Assembly: GCA_963930645.1 (NCBI GenBank)
Contig: CAWVNO010002578.1
Location: 750,388-814,387 of the forward strand
Source of the DNA: Salticus scenicus
Taxonomy: Eukaryota; Arthropoda; Arachnida; Araneae; Salticidae
Direction of reading: 5' to 3'
DNA: 64,000 nucleotides
The notes under the pieces were generated by a model. It was not told where the DNA came from and did not search any database. It saw nothing but the letters and a program-made list of their open reading frames with translations. Both the position numbers and the translations under genes were made by a program. Position 1 is the stretch's first letter. Each line of letters opens with the position of its first letter. Positions 56,612 to 64,000 of this stretch are shown piece by piece.

Positions 56612-56726
56612 ACAGCTGGTTGGTTGGTTAGTTGATATATATTTTTTTCCTCGTTCATCAAGATTCGCTTTTCAATTGTCATGACCAAGCGATTGGTTAC
56701 CAAATTCAATTAAACCAAGTCAAGAA

Positions 56727-57812
56727 ATGTCTAGAATAATTTGTCCAGAAAAAGTTCTAGGTGATCGTTATGCCTTTAGAAATAATGGAACATGTTATTA
56801 TCCTAAAGACGGATATGGAAATGAGTATAAAGATGACCGTTTAGGTTTTATCGCAATCAATAGTCTATACATTTATCCGTTAACGAGTTCGGGTAAGCCA
56901 AAATATCCTATTATAAATGGTAAAGAAATTTATGAAATTTATGCAGGTAGAGCTATAATTGGCAAAGGCGTAGATGGAAATGAATATTATGCCAAGGATA
57001 GATATGGAAATGAATATTATCCAGAAGGAAATATTTGTGCCAAGTTGAAAGATGGAACGCCTTATTATGCATCTACTGTCAACGATAGTAACATATTTCC
57101 ATTCGACTCGTATGGAAACGAGTATTATTTTACGTTTGTTGATTTGACGAAACCCAGCACGATACCCAATAGATATGCTGTATCTTTTGCAGAAGGTGAC
57201 ATTTACCCTCTGAGACTAACTAGTGAGGGTAACGAATCACAATATATAATAAATAACACGTATGCCATTGATAAAGACAGAAATCAATTTTATCCAAAAG
57301 ATGGATACAAAAATGAATATTATTTAGATATTAGTCAGTTGGACATTCAAGAATTTAATCGTAAAGGGACATTGGGTAAAATTTTATTAGAAAGATATGC
57401 TTTGACAAATGATAGAAAAATCATATTACCTGAATTACAAAATGCGTTTTATATAAATACTGCTATGAAACCCGTCGTAAAAACTGAAACTGTAATTGGG
57501 AGACTAATTCGAGATGATGGCCAAATAAAGGATTTTTTAACAAATATATCTGAATCTGAATCTACTGTACTCGAAAAACCTTACAAATATAAAACCTTGG
57601 TAACGAATGAGACAAAATTCATTGCTCCAAAGCCACCAGTTACCAATTTTACATTTTTTGGGATTTTAAATGCAGCAATACCATTTTATCAAAGATGGTG
57701 TTTTTGGGTATTAGTAATAATCGTTGTAATTATAAAAACAATTTTTCTCGTATGGTGGTTCTTTTTAAGGACACGTCTGCCATCAAGTATATTCGATAAC
57801 ATAAAACTTTAA
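56727..57812 (+). CDS. Tyr-rich repeat membrane protein (361 aa)
   Basis: Repeats of the form YAKDRYGNEYYP, YYPKDGYGNEY and FYPKDGYKNEYY fill residues about 25-215. A C-terminal domain of 90 residues follows, then a strong membrane anchor (near residues 325-345, WVLVIIVVIIKTIFLVWWFF). No N-terminal signal peptide is seen. Compared with the repeat proteins at 37594 and 50035, this one alone has an anchor, so the family may include both soluble and membrane-bound forms. The function is unknown. Confidence 0.75.
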   Translation: MSRIICPEKVLGDRYAFRNNGTCYYPKDGYGNEYKDDRLGFIAINSLYIYPLTSSGKPKYPIINGKEIYEIYAGRAIIGKGVDGNEYYAKDRYGNEYYPEGNICAKLKDGTPYYASTVNDSNIFPFDSYGNEYYFTFVDLTKPSTIPNRYAVSFAEGDIYPLRLTSEGNESQYIINNTYAIDKDRNQFYPKDGYKNEYYLDISQLDIQEFNRKGTLGKILLERYALTNDRKIILPELQNAFYINTAMKPVVKTETVIGRLIRDDGQIKDFLTNISESESTVLEKPYKYKTLVTNETKFIAPKPPVTNFTFFGILNAAIPFYQRWCFWVLVIIVVIIKTIFLVWWFFLRTRLPSSIFDNIKL

Positions 57813-57834
57813 AAAAATAATATATCCTGCCTTC

Positions 57835-57875
57835 AGATATATATATGTGTTAGCTAGAGTCAATCAACCAATCAA

Positions 57876-57921
<46 letters not shown>

Positions 57922-57939
57922 TTTTTTTTTTTTTTTTTT
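57835..57939 (-). promoter_or_regulatory. Orphan TATA element and A/T block 35
   Basis: GATATATATATGTGTTAGC near 57836-57854 resembles the TATA element, but the gene to its left is rightward. A run 57877-57917, T run 57918-57939. Confidence 0.5.
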
Positions 57940-57942
57940 AAC

Positions 57943-58587
57943 TTAAGCCAAGTTCAAGTATTTTACTAGACTCTCAACATTTTCCTTTCCCATAGTTAAA
58001 TTATATAATGAAACACATTTCTGCAATATTTTTGCATCTATATCGCTGTCTACAACATCTGGTTCGCTTGGCAATAAGACTCGTGTCATTTCTTCAATGC
58101 ATCTGTAGACTATATGATAAACCCACTTTGCGGGAACTGGTGTGGCGTTACCAATCAATTTGTACATTTTTCTAATAGCTTGTACATGTAATTTCATGTA
58201 TTCGGGTTCATCATCAAAAATTGTCTCGCCCTCTCCGTATCGAAGGTTATGCATATAATTTTCACGTTTATAATTGGGTTTGATTTCGCCATTTAATCCA
58301 TCTACGGCTAAAATAAAATCTAAATCGGGTACTTCTTTCAATACGCCCTCCAATTTTTCATTTTCAACGACTCTGCGATCGGTCTTTAGAATCGCAGCAA
58401 TTTCTGGATGGATGGGTGTGTAATTTTTAAGAAGATTTTCAACCGTTGTCCAAGTTAAGCCGAGTTCTTCAAAGACATGTTCCAATAGATTTAATTTAAG
58501 CGTTTTCAGACTGACATTCTTCTTAATGTCTTGTGGTGAAATGCTGACGCGAAATAGCTGATTGATATTTTCCTGGAGTGTGTTCAT
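57943..58587 (-). CDS. Unknown 214-aa helical protein
   Basis: A mostly helical, acidic protein with no signal or membrane span. The start is supported by AATAAAG directly before the ATG (the reverse complement lies at 58588-58595), placing it in the AATAAAG class. Its stop lies just beside A/T block 35. No family recognised. Confidence 0.75.
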   Translation of the reverse strand: MNTLQENINQLFRVSISPQDIKKNVSLKTLKLNLLEHVFEELGLTWTTVENLLKNYTPIHPEIAAILKTDRRVVENEKLEGVLKEVPDLDFILAVDGLNGEIKPNYKRENYMHNLRYGEGETIFDDEPEYMKLHVQAIRKMYKLIGNATPVPAKWVYHIVYRCIEEMTRVLLPSEPDVVDSDIDAKILQKCVSLYNLTMGKENVESLVKYLNLA

Positions 58588-58639
58588 CTTTATTAAACCC
58601 CTTTCGATTGAAGCCTGTCTTTTTTTTAATTAAATTAAG

Positions 58640-58792
58640 ATGTTTACGGTGTATATATTAACGTTTTTCGTCATGTATATTTGTCATTGTACTATGGCTC
58701 GTAATTTATTATCCTATTACTTAGTCAAGCCCTATCCGTTCCATCTTAACCTTTTTCGCTGGAATAAAGATGTCCAACTCACATTTGATTAA
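58640..58792 (+). CDS. Small secreted or anchored protein (50 aa)
   Basis: The short ORF begins with an N-terminal hydrophobic segment (FTVYILTFFVMYI) and continues with a Leu/Tyr-rich part. It overlaps the start of the next gene by 23 bp in another frame. Small single-span proteins of about 50 residues occur among the PIF complex (PIF-7), but no sequence link can be shown. Confidence 0.45.
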   Translation: MFTVYILTFFVMYICHCTMARNLLSYYLVKPYPFHLNLFRWNKDVQLTFD

Positions 58793-59795
58793 GTGGTTCG
58801 AAGAGATATTATTTGGTAGTCAAAGGCCTCCTATTCGAGAGCCAACAGAAGTACACAATATAATTTTACGCATGGAATCGGAAAATATTCCTTGGTTTCA
58901 TATGATTTCTCAAGGTGGCCTGACACTGTTTCCATATCAGGTACACGGAGACATTAATTCCTTACTCGATTACTTAGAAAAACAATGGATCGATAAAGAA
59001 CCTTATTACGACCCGCCGATATTTAAAACGCGAGCCGTTTCCAAATTTTGGGATCAGTTACAACTCTTGTTGGCAAGACGACTGGAACCGCCTCCACCTT
59101 TACCGAACCCATCTAAAACAGACGCCGAAACTTTAAAAGAAATTTTAGAACCCACTCGTCCAAATCAAAAATTTTCTTACGAATCGGCCGAATTTTGGGG
59201 TGAAGTGGCTCGTAGATTTATCAATTTGAATAGACCTGAAGACGCATCGACGCTACCCAACATATCTTCAGATCTCACAAAAAGAGCCATACAGCTCTAC
59301 GACATAACTTCTAGAGCTCAAGGCATGTATTACGATCCTTATACCTATTATTTGGTACATGATTCGGAATACGTAGACTCGGTTCATTGGCGAAGCGGTC
59401 AAAATCTCGAAGCCTTCATGCATCATCGACGCAGACATCCCTTAACGCTATCTATACAGGCCATTCTAAAGAAAAGTTTAAACGATTTGTTAAACGGTAA
59501 GAAACCCTCAGTTTTTAAGGATTCGTGTCCTCAGCTCGATTCTCTATTGCATAACATTAAGGTCATTCATGAAGAAATTGAGCAAGTTCCGCACGAAAAT
59601 CAACCGCCTAAGCTCATAGACGTTTTCCAACGACTCTTGGCTCTTTGTAAGCGAGACGGATTATGGGAAAATCAAATTTCTGAAATTGAATTGGAACCCA
59701 TTTCGACGAGTCTTTTACATTTGACGGAACGAGTTCAGATTCTAGAACGCGAGAAAAGAATTTTATGGAAACATGTTATCGAAGATGATGAGTAA
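58770..59795 (+). CDS. Unknown 341-aa protein (AATAAAG class)
   Basis: The ATG directly follows AATAAAG (58762-58768 plus A). The protein is soluble and helical, with a Pro-rich segment (RRLEPPPPLPNP) near residue 105 and a basic motif (HHRRRHPL) near residue 230. Its codon composition is like that of core genes. Its last 20 bp overlap the next gene on the other strand. A structural or regulatory role is possible, but nothing specific is seen. Confidence 0.75.
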   Translation: MSNSHLIKWFEEILFGSQRPPIREPTEVHNIILRMESENIPWFHMISQGGLTLFPYQVHGDINSLLDYLEKQWIDKEPYYDPPIFKTRAVSKFWDQLQLLLARRLEPPPPLPNPSKTDAETLKEILEPTRPNQKFSYESAEFWGEVARRFINLNRPEDASTLPNISSDLTKRAIQLYDITSRAQGMYYDPYTYYLVHDSEYVDSVHWRSGQNLEAFMHHRRRHPLTLSIQAILKKSLNDLLNGKKPSVFKDSCPQLDSLLHNIKVIHEEIEQVPHENQPPKLIDVFQRLLALCKRDGLWENQISEIELEPISTSLLHLTERVQILEREKRILWKHVIEDDE

Positions 59796-60240
59796 TCTGA
59801 TTCAAAGCCACCAAAGCGCATTTCTTCAAATTGCCTTTATGCAAAGGACAATTCGCCGAATTCATAATATTACGGTTTACGGTCGGCACGCCTAATTGTT
59901 CCACGTTCATAATGTTACGTATGCCGGCATCTTTTAAAATGTTAGGTTGGAAACTACCGCCTTTGTAACCGAAAACAATCTCTGTGTTGGGAAATAGGTT
60001 CTGTAAAAACTCATAGCGATCCTTCAAATATTTTAATACGTCTGAATAAATTATTCCGCCGCTGGTAGTCACTTCTACGTCTGGACGAGCTAGAGGATAG
60101 CATTTTCGCATCTTTGAATAATTCATGGGACTCGTAATATGGAAACATGAAAGTAAACCTGTCACGTCGCAATAAGCCAGTTCTAGAGGCACATACTTAT
60201 CTCCCAAGACCACACCTTTTGTATGTACGATTGCTTGCAT
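59776..60240 (-). CDS. Unknown 154-aa protein, possible RNase H-like fold
   Basis: The N-terminal half has a strand-turn pattern (VVLGDKYVPLELAYCDV), and the middle has EIVFGYKGGSFQPNILKDAG. A C-terminal CPLHKGNLKKCAL carries C-x2-H...C, perhaps a metal site. These hints recall DEDD-type nucleases, but the catalytic acids cannot be placed with confidence. It is divergent from the membrane gene at 60252 (11 bp apart). Confidence 0.6.
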   Translation of the reverse strand: MQAIVHTKGVVLGDKYVPLELAYCDVTGLLSCFHITSPMNYSKMRKCYPLARPDVEVTTSGGIIYSDVLKYLKDRYEFLQNLFPNTEIVFGYKGGSFQPNILKDAGIRNIMNVEQLGVPTVNRNIMNSANCPLHKGNLKKCALVALNQITHHLR

Positions 60241-60251
60241 TCTAAATAAAG

Positions 60252-60521
60252 ATGAAAGGTATCGGGTTCAATACAATCCTTCTTGGTTTCGTTCTGGTCA
60301 ATTTGATTATAAGCTTGGGTGTGACAGCCTTCACGATGTACAAGATGTCCAATGCTACTGAGTACGAATTCGGTACGGGTGCTACCCTTATGACGGCATC
60401 AGTCAAAGGCGTCTCAGCTCCAAAATTCTTCGCTGACAACAAACTGTTGTTGTTGTTGCCGACCGTTTCAAATACCCTGAGTATGATTCTTATAGGCGCG
60501 CTAATTATAATTAACAAATAA
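60252..60521 (+). CDS. Small two-span membrane protein (89 aa)
   Basis: Two hydrophobic segments (residues about 5-28 and 66-87) flank a polar Ala/Thr-rich loop. AAATAAAG (60244-60251) lies directly before the ATG. It is followed 10 bp later by a second two-span gene. The pair may be virion envelope proteins, as AATAAAG-class genes here are often structural. The strand opposite has an ORF that is a shadow. Confidence 0.7.
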   Translation: MKGIGFNTILLGFVLVNLIISLGVTAFTMYKMSNATEYEFGTGATLMTASVKGVSAPKFFADNKLLLLLPTVSNTLSMILIGALIIINK

Positions 60522-60531
60522 AGTAGCAACT

Positions 60532-60744
60532 ATGAATCTCAGAATGATGTTGGCAATCACGTTGGTCGTGTTTCTAGTAGTGGGTCTAATGACATATGGT
60601 TATCTAGTATATTCTATTAAGGGCGTTGCAGCTTCAACAACTGGACCGGCCATGGTAACACTTCAGAAAACAAAATTGTATGGCCAACTATTTATACAAT
60701 TGGTACAACTGTTGGTTGCCGGCGTTATTGTCTATAAGAATTAA
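60532..60744 (+). CDS. Small two-span membrane protein (70 aa)
   Basis: It is homologous to the protein at 8826-9041 (MNLR-MLA, YGYLVYSI, YGQLFIQLVQLLVAGVIVY). A variant AATAAAG overlaps the stop of the upstream gene (60516-60524). The two spans and a short Ala/Ser/Thr loop suggest a small envelope protein. The function is unknown. Confidence 0.7.
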   Translation: MNLRMMLAITLVVFLVVGLMTYGYLVYSIKGVAASTTGPAMVTLQKTKLYGQLFIQLVQLLVAGVIVYKN

Positions 60745-60850
60745 TCTCGACGGATAACTAGAAATCTAGACAGAGAAGACTGTTGCTGGCGGACGTCGAG
60801 GCACAATGAGGTGTGGACGTGTTAGCAGTTATATATATATATAGTTAATC

Positions 60851-60893
<43 letters not shown>

Positions 60894-61080
60894 TTTTTTT
60901 TTTTTTTTTTTTTTTAAACAGTTGGTTGGTTGGTTTCAATAGACTTTATCAACCTACAAACCAACTATATTAAATAAGTTAACTTTGCTCGAAACTTATT
61001 GCAGTCATCTCTCAAGATACCATGCATATACTGTAAAATGAAATAGTATCGTCAGTTTATGGTACTTGGATTTCAGTCGA
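60745..61080. promoter_or_regulatory. Orphan promoter module, A/T block 36 and spacer
   Basis: A leftward module (GCTGGCGGACGTCGAGGCAC leader, TATATATATATAG near 60831-60843) faces the ends of rightward genes. A run 60855-60889 and T run 60890-60915 follow, then AACAGTTGGTTGGTTGG. The rest of the region, to the Bcl-2-like gene at 61081, has no ORF. Confidence 0.6.
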
Positions 61081-61563
61081 TTATATATTAGCTATAATTT
61101 TTTTGGTGCTGTAGACGAAACTATCCATCATTTTTTGAAATTTACTCTCTGATTTAGGATCGAATGTTTCCCAGCCTCCATTTTTGTCAATCCAAGGCGT
61201 TAAATGCTTTTCAAAATTTTCATTTAAAATTTCTAACGCAATCTTAAAAATGCTGAGAGACATTTTATTCATCAGGCATTTTGCAGTCACATCACCAACA
61301 ACTGCCAAATATTTTAAGATTTTACCCCAATCTTTTTCTGAGTCTTGAAACAAAATATGTTGAAACGAATCACATAGCTTATCTTCAGTAATATCGTTAC
61401 GAATTTGTATGGGATCGAAAAAGTTTAATTTAGAACAAATGTCTTTAACGATTCGTTTATCCTGAGGATGGTCTAATAGATGAACTTCAATATAAAATCC
61501 ATGACGATAAACTAAATATTGCAAGACTCTAGCTAAAATATGTTTTGTCTGCGACGAAGACAT
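61081..61563 (-). CDS. Bcl-2-like protein
   Basis: The 160-aa protein has the Bcl-2 pattern in order. A BH3/BH1-spaced helical N-terminus comes first. DWGKILKYLAVVGDVTAKC then matches the BH1 motif (W/NWG-I---F--G), and LTPWIDKNGGWETF matches BH2 (W-x2-x-GGW--F). No strong C-terminal membrane anchor is seen. Viral Bcl-2 proteins usually block apoptosis by binding pro-death partners; this role is inferred. It has a TTATATATATAG box near 61598-61609 and CCACACCCAC before A/T block 37. Confidence 0.8.
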   Translation of the reverse strand: MSSSQTKHILARVLQYLVYRHGFYIEVHLLDHPQDKRIVKDICSKLNFFDPIQIRNDITEDKLCDSFQHILFQDSEKDWGKILKYLAVVGDVTAKCLMNKMSLSIFKIALEILNENFEKHLTPWIDKNGGWETFDPKSESKFQKMMDSFVYSTKKIIANI

Positions 61564-61594
61564 GTTTGCATTTGGATGTTTGGATAAAGCTATG

Positions 61595-61624
61595 ACTTAT
61601 ATATATAGTCAAGCCACACCCACG

Positions 61625-61685
<61 letters not shown>
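61595..61685 (-). promoter_or_regulatory. TATA/CACCC promoter and A/T block 37
   Basis: TTATATATATAG near 61598-61609, CCACACCCAC, A run 61629-61660 and T run 61661-61685. TGGGCGGAGCATTTTCTAA follows on the right. Confidence 0.7.
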
Positions 61686-61694
<9 letters not shown>

Positions 61695-61773
61695 GGCGGA
61701 GCATTTTCTAAAAGCAGGCAAATATAATTTCTTTTGAATTCTACCACTTTTTGTTAAACATAATAAAGGGAAA

Positions 61774-62103
61774 ATGAATCCTGAAAAAATTGTGCAAATT
61801 ACATACAACAGCGTTATACAGTTCTTACAAAGAATACTTGGAGTGGATAAAATGACCTATATCTTAAATCATTTAAACAAATCTTTTCCATCTTGGGATC
61901 ATAAGTGGTCTACAATACAAAAATGGCTAGTGGAAGAGCATCCCATGACAAACATGCAGCATACCATTCATAGTTTTGCTCAATTATTTCCAGATTACGA
62001 ATCTTTTGCCAATGATTTAAATCAGTCGCTAGCTCTTCATGACGAATTTTGGAATCAAGTATATATACAGCTTTGTATTGCAAAAGAAGGTTTAAAATGT
62101 TAA
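61774..62103 (+). CDS. Unknown 109-aa helical protein
   Basis: Helical, Gln/Leu-rich, with several tryptophans and no signal. AATAAAG (61762-61768) lies before the start. Its stop overlaps the ATG of the next gene. No family is recognised. Confidence 0.7.
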   Translation: MNPEKIVQITYNSVIQFLQRILGVDKMTYILNHLNKSFPSWDHKWSTIQKWLVEEHPMTNMQHTIHSFAQLFPDYESFANDLNQSLALHDEFWNQVYIQLCIAKEGLKC

Positions 62104-62336
62104 ATGTTGCAAAATTGGAACCCTTTGCATTATTAACGCTAGCCGGCGGATTATTATATTCTATTGGTGTATTAACTGTCGAATCCAAAGCCAATTCTTG
62201 TTATCGGATTCATTTTATTATTCTAACCCTCGTTATTTTCATTGCTCTCGTAGCCATTAGCGTGTTTAAATATCTCAAATGTCGTTTCGCTTGCCGCCAA
62301 ATGGAAGACCTCATAAGGGCTATGAAAATAAAATAG
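62097..62336 (+). CDS. Small two-span membrane protein (79 aa)
   Basis: The ATG at 62097 is used because the frame upstream is part of the previous gene. Two hydrophobic segments (residues about 8-24 and 36-57) are followed by KYLKCRFACRQ, a Cys-containing basic turn. It is translationally coupled to the previous gene (ATGTTAA overlap). Its end overlaps the next gene by 17 bp on the other strand. Confidence 0.65.
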   Translation: MLNVAKLEPFALLTLAGGLLYSIGVLTVESKANSCYRIHFIILTLVIFIALVAISVFKYLKCRFACRQMEDLIRAMKIK

Positions 62337-62634
62337 GAAGCCTCTCTCCTTTATCGTTTTGAAAAAGTATTGCATCTCCGCTACGAACTCCAATCAGCGC
62401 CCATTTGTCGATTTCGGAAACGGTACAATGTTCAGTGCTGCCCAAAATAGGTGTGATTTCCAAATGCTGAGCGATACATAAAAATTGCCGAAGACCTTCG
62501 TTGTTATCTTTTACGCAAACTTTGACACCGTCTTCAAATTCAATGGAAAATTTTAAAGGGTTTGAAGACATGTAAGCATGTTTAATGGGTCGGATAGCTT
62601 TTTTCTTTATAATAGTCAAGTATTCCATTATCAC
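62320..62634 (-). CDS. Unknown 104-aa protein
   Basis: A small alpha/beta-looking protein with a basic N-terminus (IIKKKAIRPIKHAY). The start may be 62634 or 62628 (MEYLT). It is divergent from the gene at 62653 with 18 bp between starts. No family recognised. Confidence 0.65.
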   Translation of the reverse strand: MIMEYLTIIKKKAIRPIKHAYMSSNPLKFSIEFEDGVKVCVKDNNEGLRQFLCIAQHLEITPILGSTEHCTVSEIDKWALIGVRSGDAILFQNDKGERLPILFS

Positions 62635-62652
62635 AAAAGTGTATATTAAGTA

Positions 62653-63222
62653 ATGGCGACTTTGGATGCTACGTTAGCTGAGTTAATGATAACGAATCTT
62701 CAAAAGAAGCGTCCAGACGTATTTTGTGTGATATTTCCAGAAGAAGCGCGCGCGACTAATATAGATCCAAACGTATTATCTGAGGCTGAAAGAATTTTTA
62801 AAGAGGAGTGTCCCGACGACGATTACACATTAGACCAGTTAAAAACTTATTGGCAAGAGAGATCCAAAGACACAATTAATGGATACGCTGAGGGAGTATT
62901 GCCAAATAGTGAAATATGTAACCAATTCGCTTATGATTCATCAAAAGGTAAAAATGTTTATATTTATCCTCCTATAACAAAGAAAAAGTTGTCAAAAGAA
63001 TTTGATATTTTCGAATTTCTAAAGGCTAGACAGGATAACGGATATCCAATCAGGTTTCAGTCGGATGCAGATCTGGAAGCCGATTTAGAAGTTTTATTGG
63101 AACCACAGAAAAATTTAGTTATCGATGCCGGACTTAGAAAAATTGCACGAGCCTTGACTGTGTTAAATTCTGCCTGTAGTTATCGAATACTAGATGTGCA
63201 AAGTGAAAGAGTCGTACGTTAG
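62653..63222 (+). CDS. Unknown 189-aa acidic protein
   Basis: The protein is soluble and acidic with helical segments (YTLDQLKTYWQERSKD). A YIYP motif echoes the Tyr-rich proteins but no repeats are present. It has no TATA box; TTAAG lies before the ATG. A TATATATAGG element is just downstream of its stop (63229-63236). Confidence 0.65.
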   Translation: MATLDATLAELMITNLQKKRPDVFCVIFPEEARATNIDPNVLSEAERIFKEECPDDDYTLDQLKTYWQERSKDTINGYAEGVLPNSEICNQFAYDSSKGKNVYIYPPITKKKLSKEFDIFEFLKARQDNGYPIRFQSDADLEADLEVLLEPQKNLVIDAGLRKIARALTVLNSACSYRILDVQSERVVR

Positions 63223-63224
63223 TC

Positions 63225-63256
63225 ATTATATATAGGCATGACCACACCCACACCTG

Positions 63257-63297
<41 letters not shown>

Positions 63298-63318
63298 TTT
63301 TTTTTTTTTTTTTTTTTT
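63225..63318. repeat. TATA element, CACCC box and A/T block 38
   Basis: TATATATAGG at about 63228-63237, CACACCCACAC, A run 63257-63293 and T run 63294-63318, then CAAGTTGGTTGGTTGG. Confidence 0.7.
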
Positions 63319-63347
63319 CAAGTTGGTTGGTTGGTTAATTTAAGACC

Positions 63348-63536
63348 TTAACTCTTCCTTTTAAATTTATCATTTAATTCTGCAAATCGAGTTCGTGTCT
63401 GAGGACTATTCAACGTATAGCCATCTCTATTATACATAGATTGCATATAATTTTCTTTTTCTTCACAATCTCTTTGAGCAGGTTTTTTATTTCGGATATG
63501 ATCACTTAAGTGTGGATTGTATCGTTCAGTATTCAT
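63348..63536 (-). CDS. Small basic protein (62 aa)
   Basis: Asn/Arg/Lys-rich with no hydrophobic stretch. AAATAAAG directly precedes the ATG, so it is in the AATAAAG class. It might be a DNA-binding virion protein, but it does not resemble the Arg-Ser protamine-like P6.9. The function is unknown. Confidence 0.55.
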   Translation of the reverse strand: MNTERYNPHLSDHIRNKKPAQRDCEEKENYMQSMYNRDGYTLNSPQTRTRFAELNDKFKRKS

Positions 63537-63627
63537 CTTTATTTAAATATGAAACCCAACTTTAAAGTCTTATAACCTGGCTGCTAATGTTAAATGAATA
63601 ATAGATAATATATTGTGTTGGCGAGAA

Positions 63628-63652
63628 TCAGCTATATATATAGTCAAGCCAC

Positions 63653-63735
<83 letters not shown>

Positions 63736-63775
63736 GTCACGTGGGCGGAGCATTTTGTAAGCACTGTCAGTGAAG
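63628..63775. promoter_or_regulatory. TATA element, A/T block 39 and CACGTG module
   Basis: TATATATATAG near 63632-63642, A run 63655-63688, T run 63689-63732, then GGTCACGTGGGCGGAGC and ATTTTGTAAGCACTGTCAGTG, the same as the module at 15091-15134. Confidence 0.7.
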
Positions 63776-63820
63776 ATGTTTTTTAAACGATGTCAGATTA
63801 GATCATAAGAAATAAGTACG

Positions 63821-64000
63821 ATGCTATCTGCTAAAGAACTATTGAATTTTATATTACAACAAGATCGTTGTATTGTATTTGGCGACTTGGGTCGTTACCC
63901 GTACAAACTCTTTGAAATTTTAAAATCAATTCCTTCGCTAAAAGTAATGGTCATTTCTTCAAATAATAACTTATATTCGTCTGATAATCAGATACGAGTC
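63821..64000 (+). CDS. Unknown gene, 5' part (cut by window end)
   Basis: An ATG at 63821 opens a frame that stays open to the window edge (60 codons). It begins with a helix (AKELLNFILQQ) and has a strand with FGDLGRYPY. No function can be given from this part. Confidence 0.55.
   Translation, partial: MLSAKELLNFILQQDRCIVFGDLGRYPYKLFEILKSIPSLKVMVISSNNNLYSSDNQIRV

Noticed and set aside
60242..60529. 95-aa ORF opposite the membrane gene at 60252
   Set aside because: It mirrors the membrane gene, lacks a promoter and spans only the shadow region.

Overview
The window looks like part of the genome of a large, AT-rich, double-stranded DNA virus of arthropods in the class Naldaviricetes, the group of baculoviruses, nudiviruses, hytrosaviruses and filamentous viruses. 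The evidence is a set of their hallmark genes: P74/PIF-0 (16485-17909, -), VP91/PIF-8 (32301-34490, +), a P33-type sulfhydryl oxidase (20892-21779, +), a PIF-2-like Cys-rich envelope protein (23339-24283, -), a LEF-9-type RNA polymerase subunit with the metal-binding NGDFDGD motif (48434-50011, -) and a family B DNA polymerase (28140-31198, -). An innexin gene and other host-like genes would suit a virus of insects, perhaps parasitoid wasps (Filamentoviridae-like). That placement is inference. No rRNA, tRNA or CRISPR array was seen.

Layout. 1-1112: tandem paralogues of unknown function. 1188-1723: first copy of a dispersed ORF-less element (R1). 1866-9041: RING-H2 genes with Arg-Ser tails, alternating with small membrane genes; the third RING gene is split by a 4.96-kb insertion with piggyBac-like ends (3515-8478). 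9240-15936: AlkB, a 100-bp tandem repeat, a large unknown protein, accessory genes, a PhyH-like oxygenase and a methyltransferase-like gene. 16041-25083: P74, two F-box-like paralogues, P33, the PIF-2-like gene and small unknowns. 25225-32276: a zinc-cluster pair, R1, DNA polymerase and a degenerate polymerase exonuclease fragment. 32301-38556: VP91, a frameshifted deoxynucleoside kinase, a Sushi-domain membrane protein and a Tyr-rich repeat protein. 38874-50622: a giant coiled-coil protein, zinc-finger proteins, the innexin, LEF-9 and a second Tyr-rich protein. 50868-64000: two Bcl-2-like candidates, a Z-alpha protein, a 1.2-kb inverted duplication, an XRN1-like nuclease, a third Tyr-rich protein and a group of small membrane and unknown genes.

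Genome architecture. About 38 blocks of A(n)T(n), 45-80 bp long, sit between transcription units. Many are flanked on one side by a conserved promoter module (CACCC box, TATATATAG and a longer conserved leader) and on the other by the 3' end of the next gene, often providing its TAA stop. Genes with these TATA modules are mostly accessory or duplicated. Many core-type genes instead carry AATAAAG directly before the ATG, which suggests two temporal classes.

Several genes are broken by single events: in-frame stops in the DNA polymerase, a Tyr-rich repeat gene and a duplicated gene; a frameshift in the deoxynucleoside kinase; a transposon in a RING gene; and a degenerate polymerase copy. Stop-codon readthrough, recent decay, an endogenised viral copy or assembly errors could each explain some of these.
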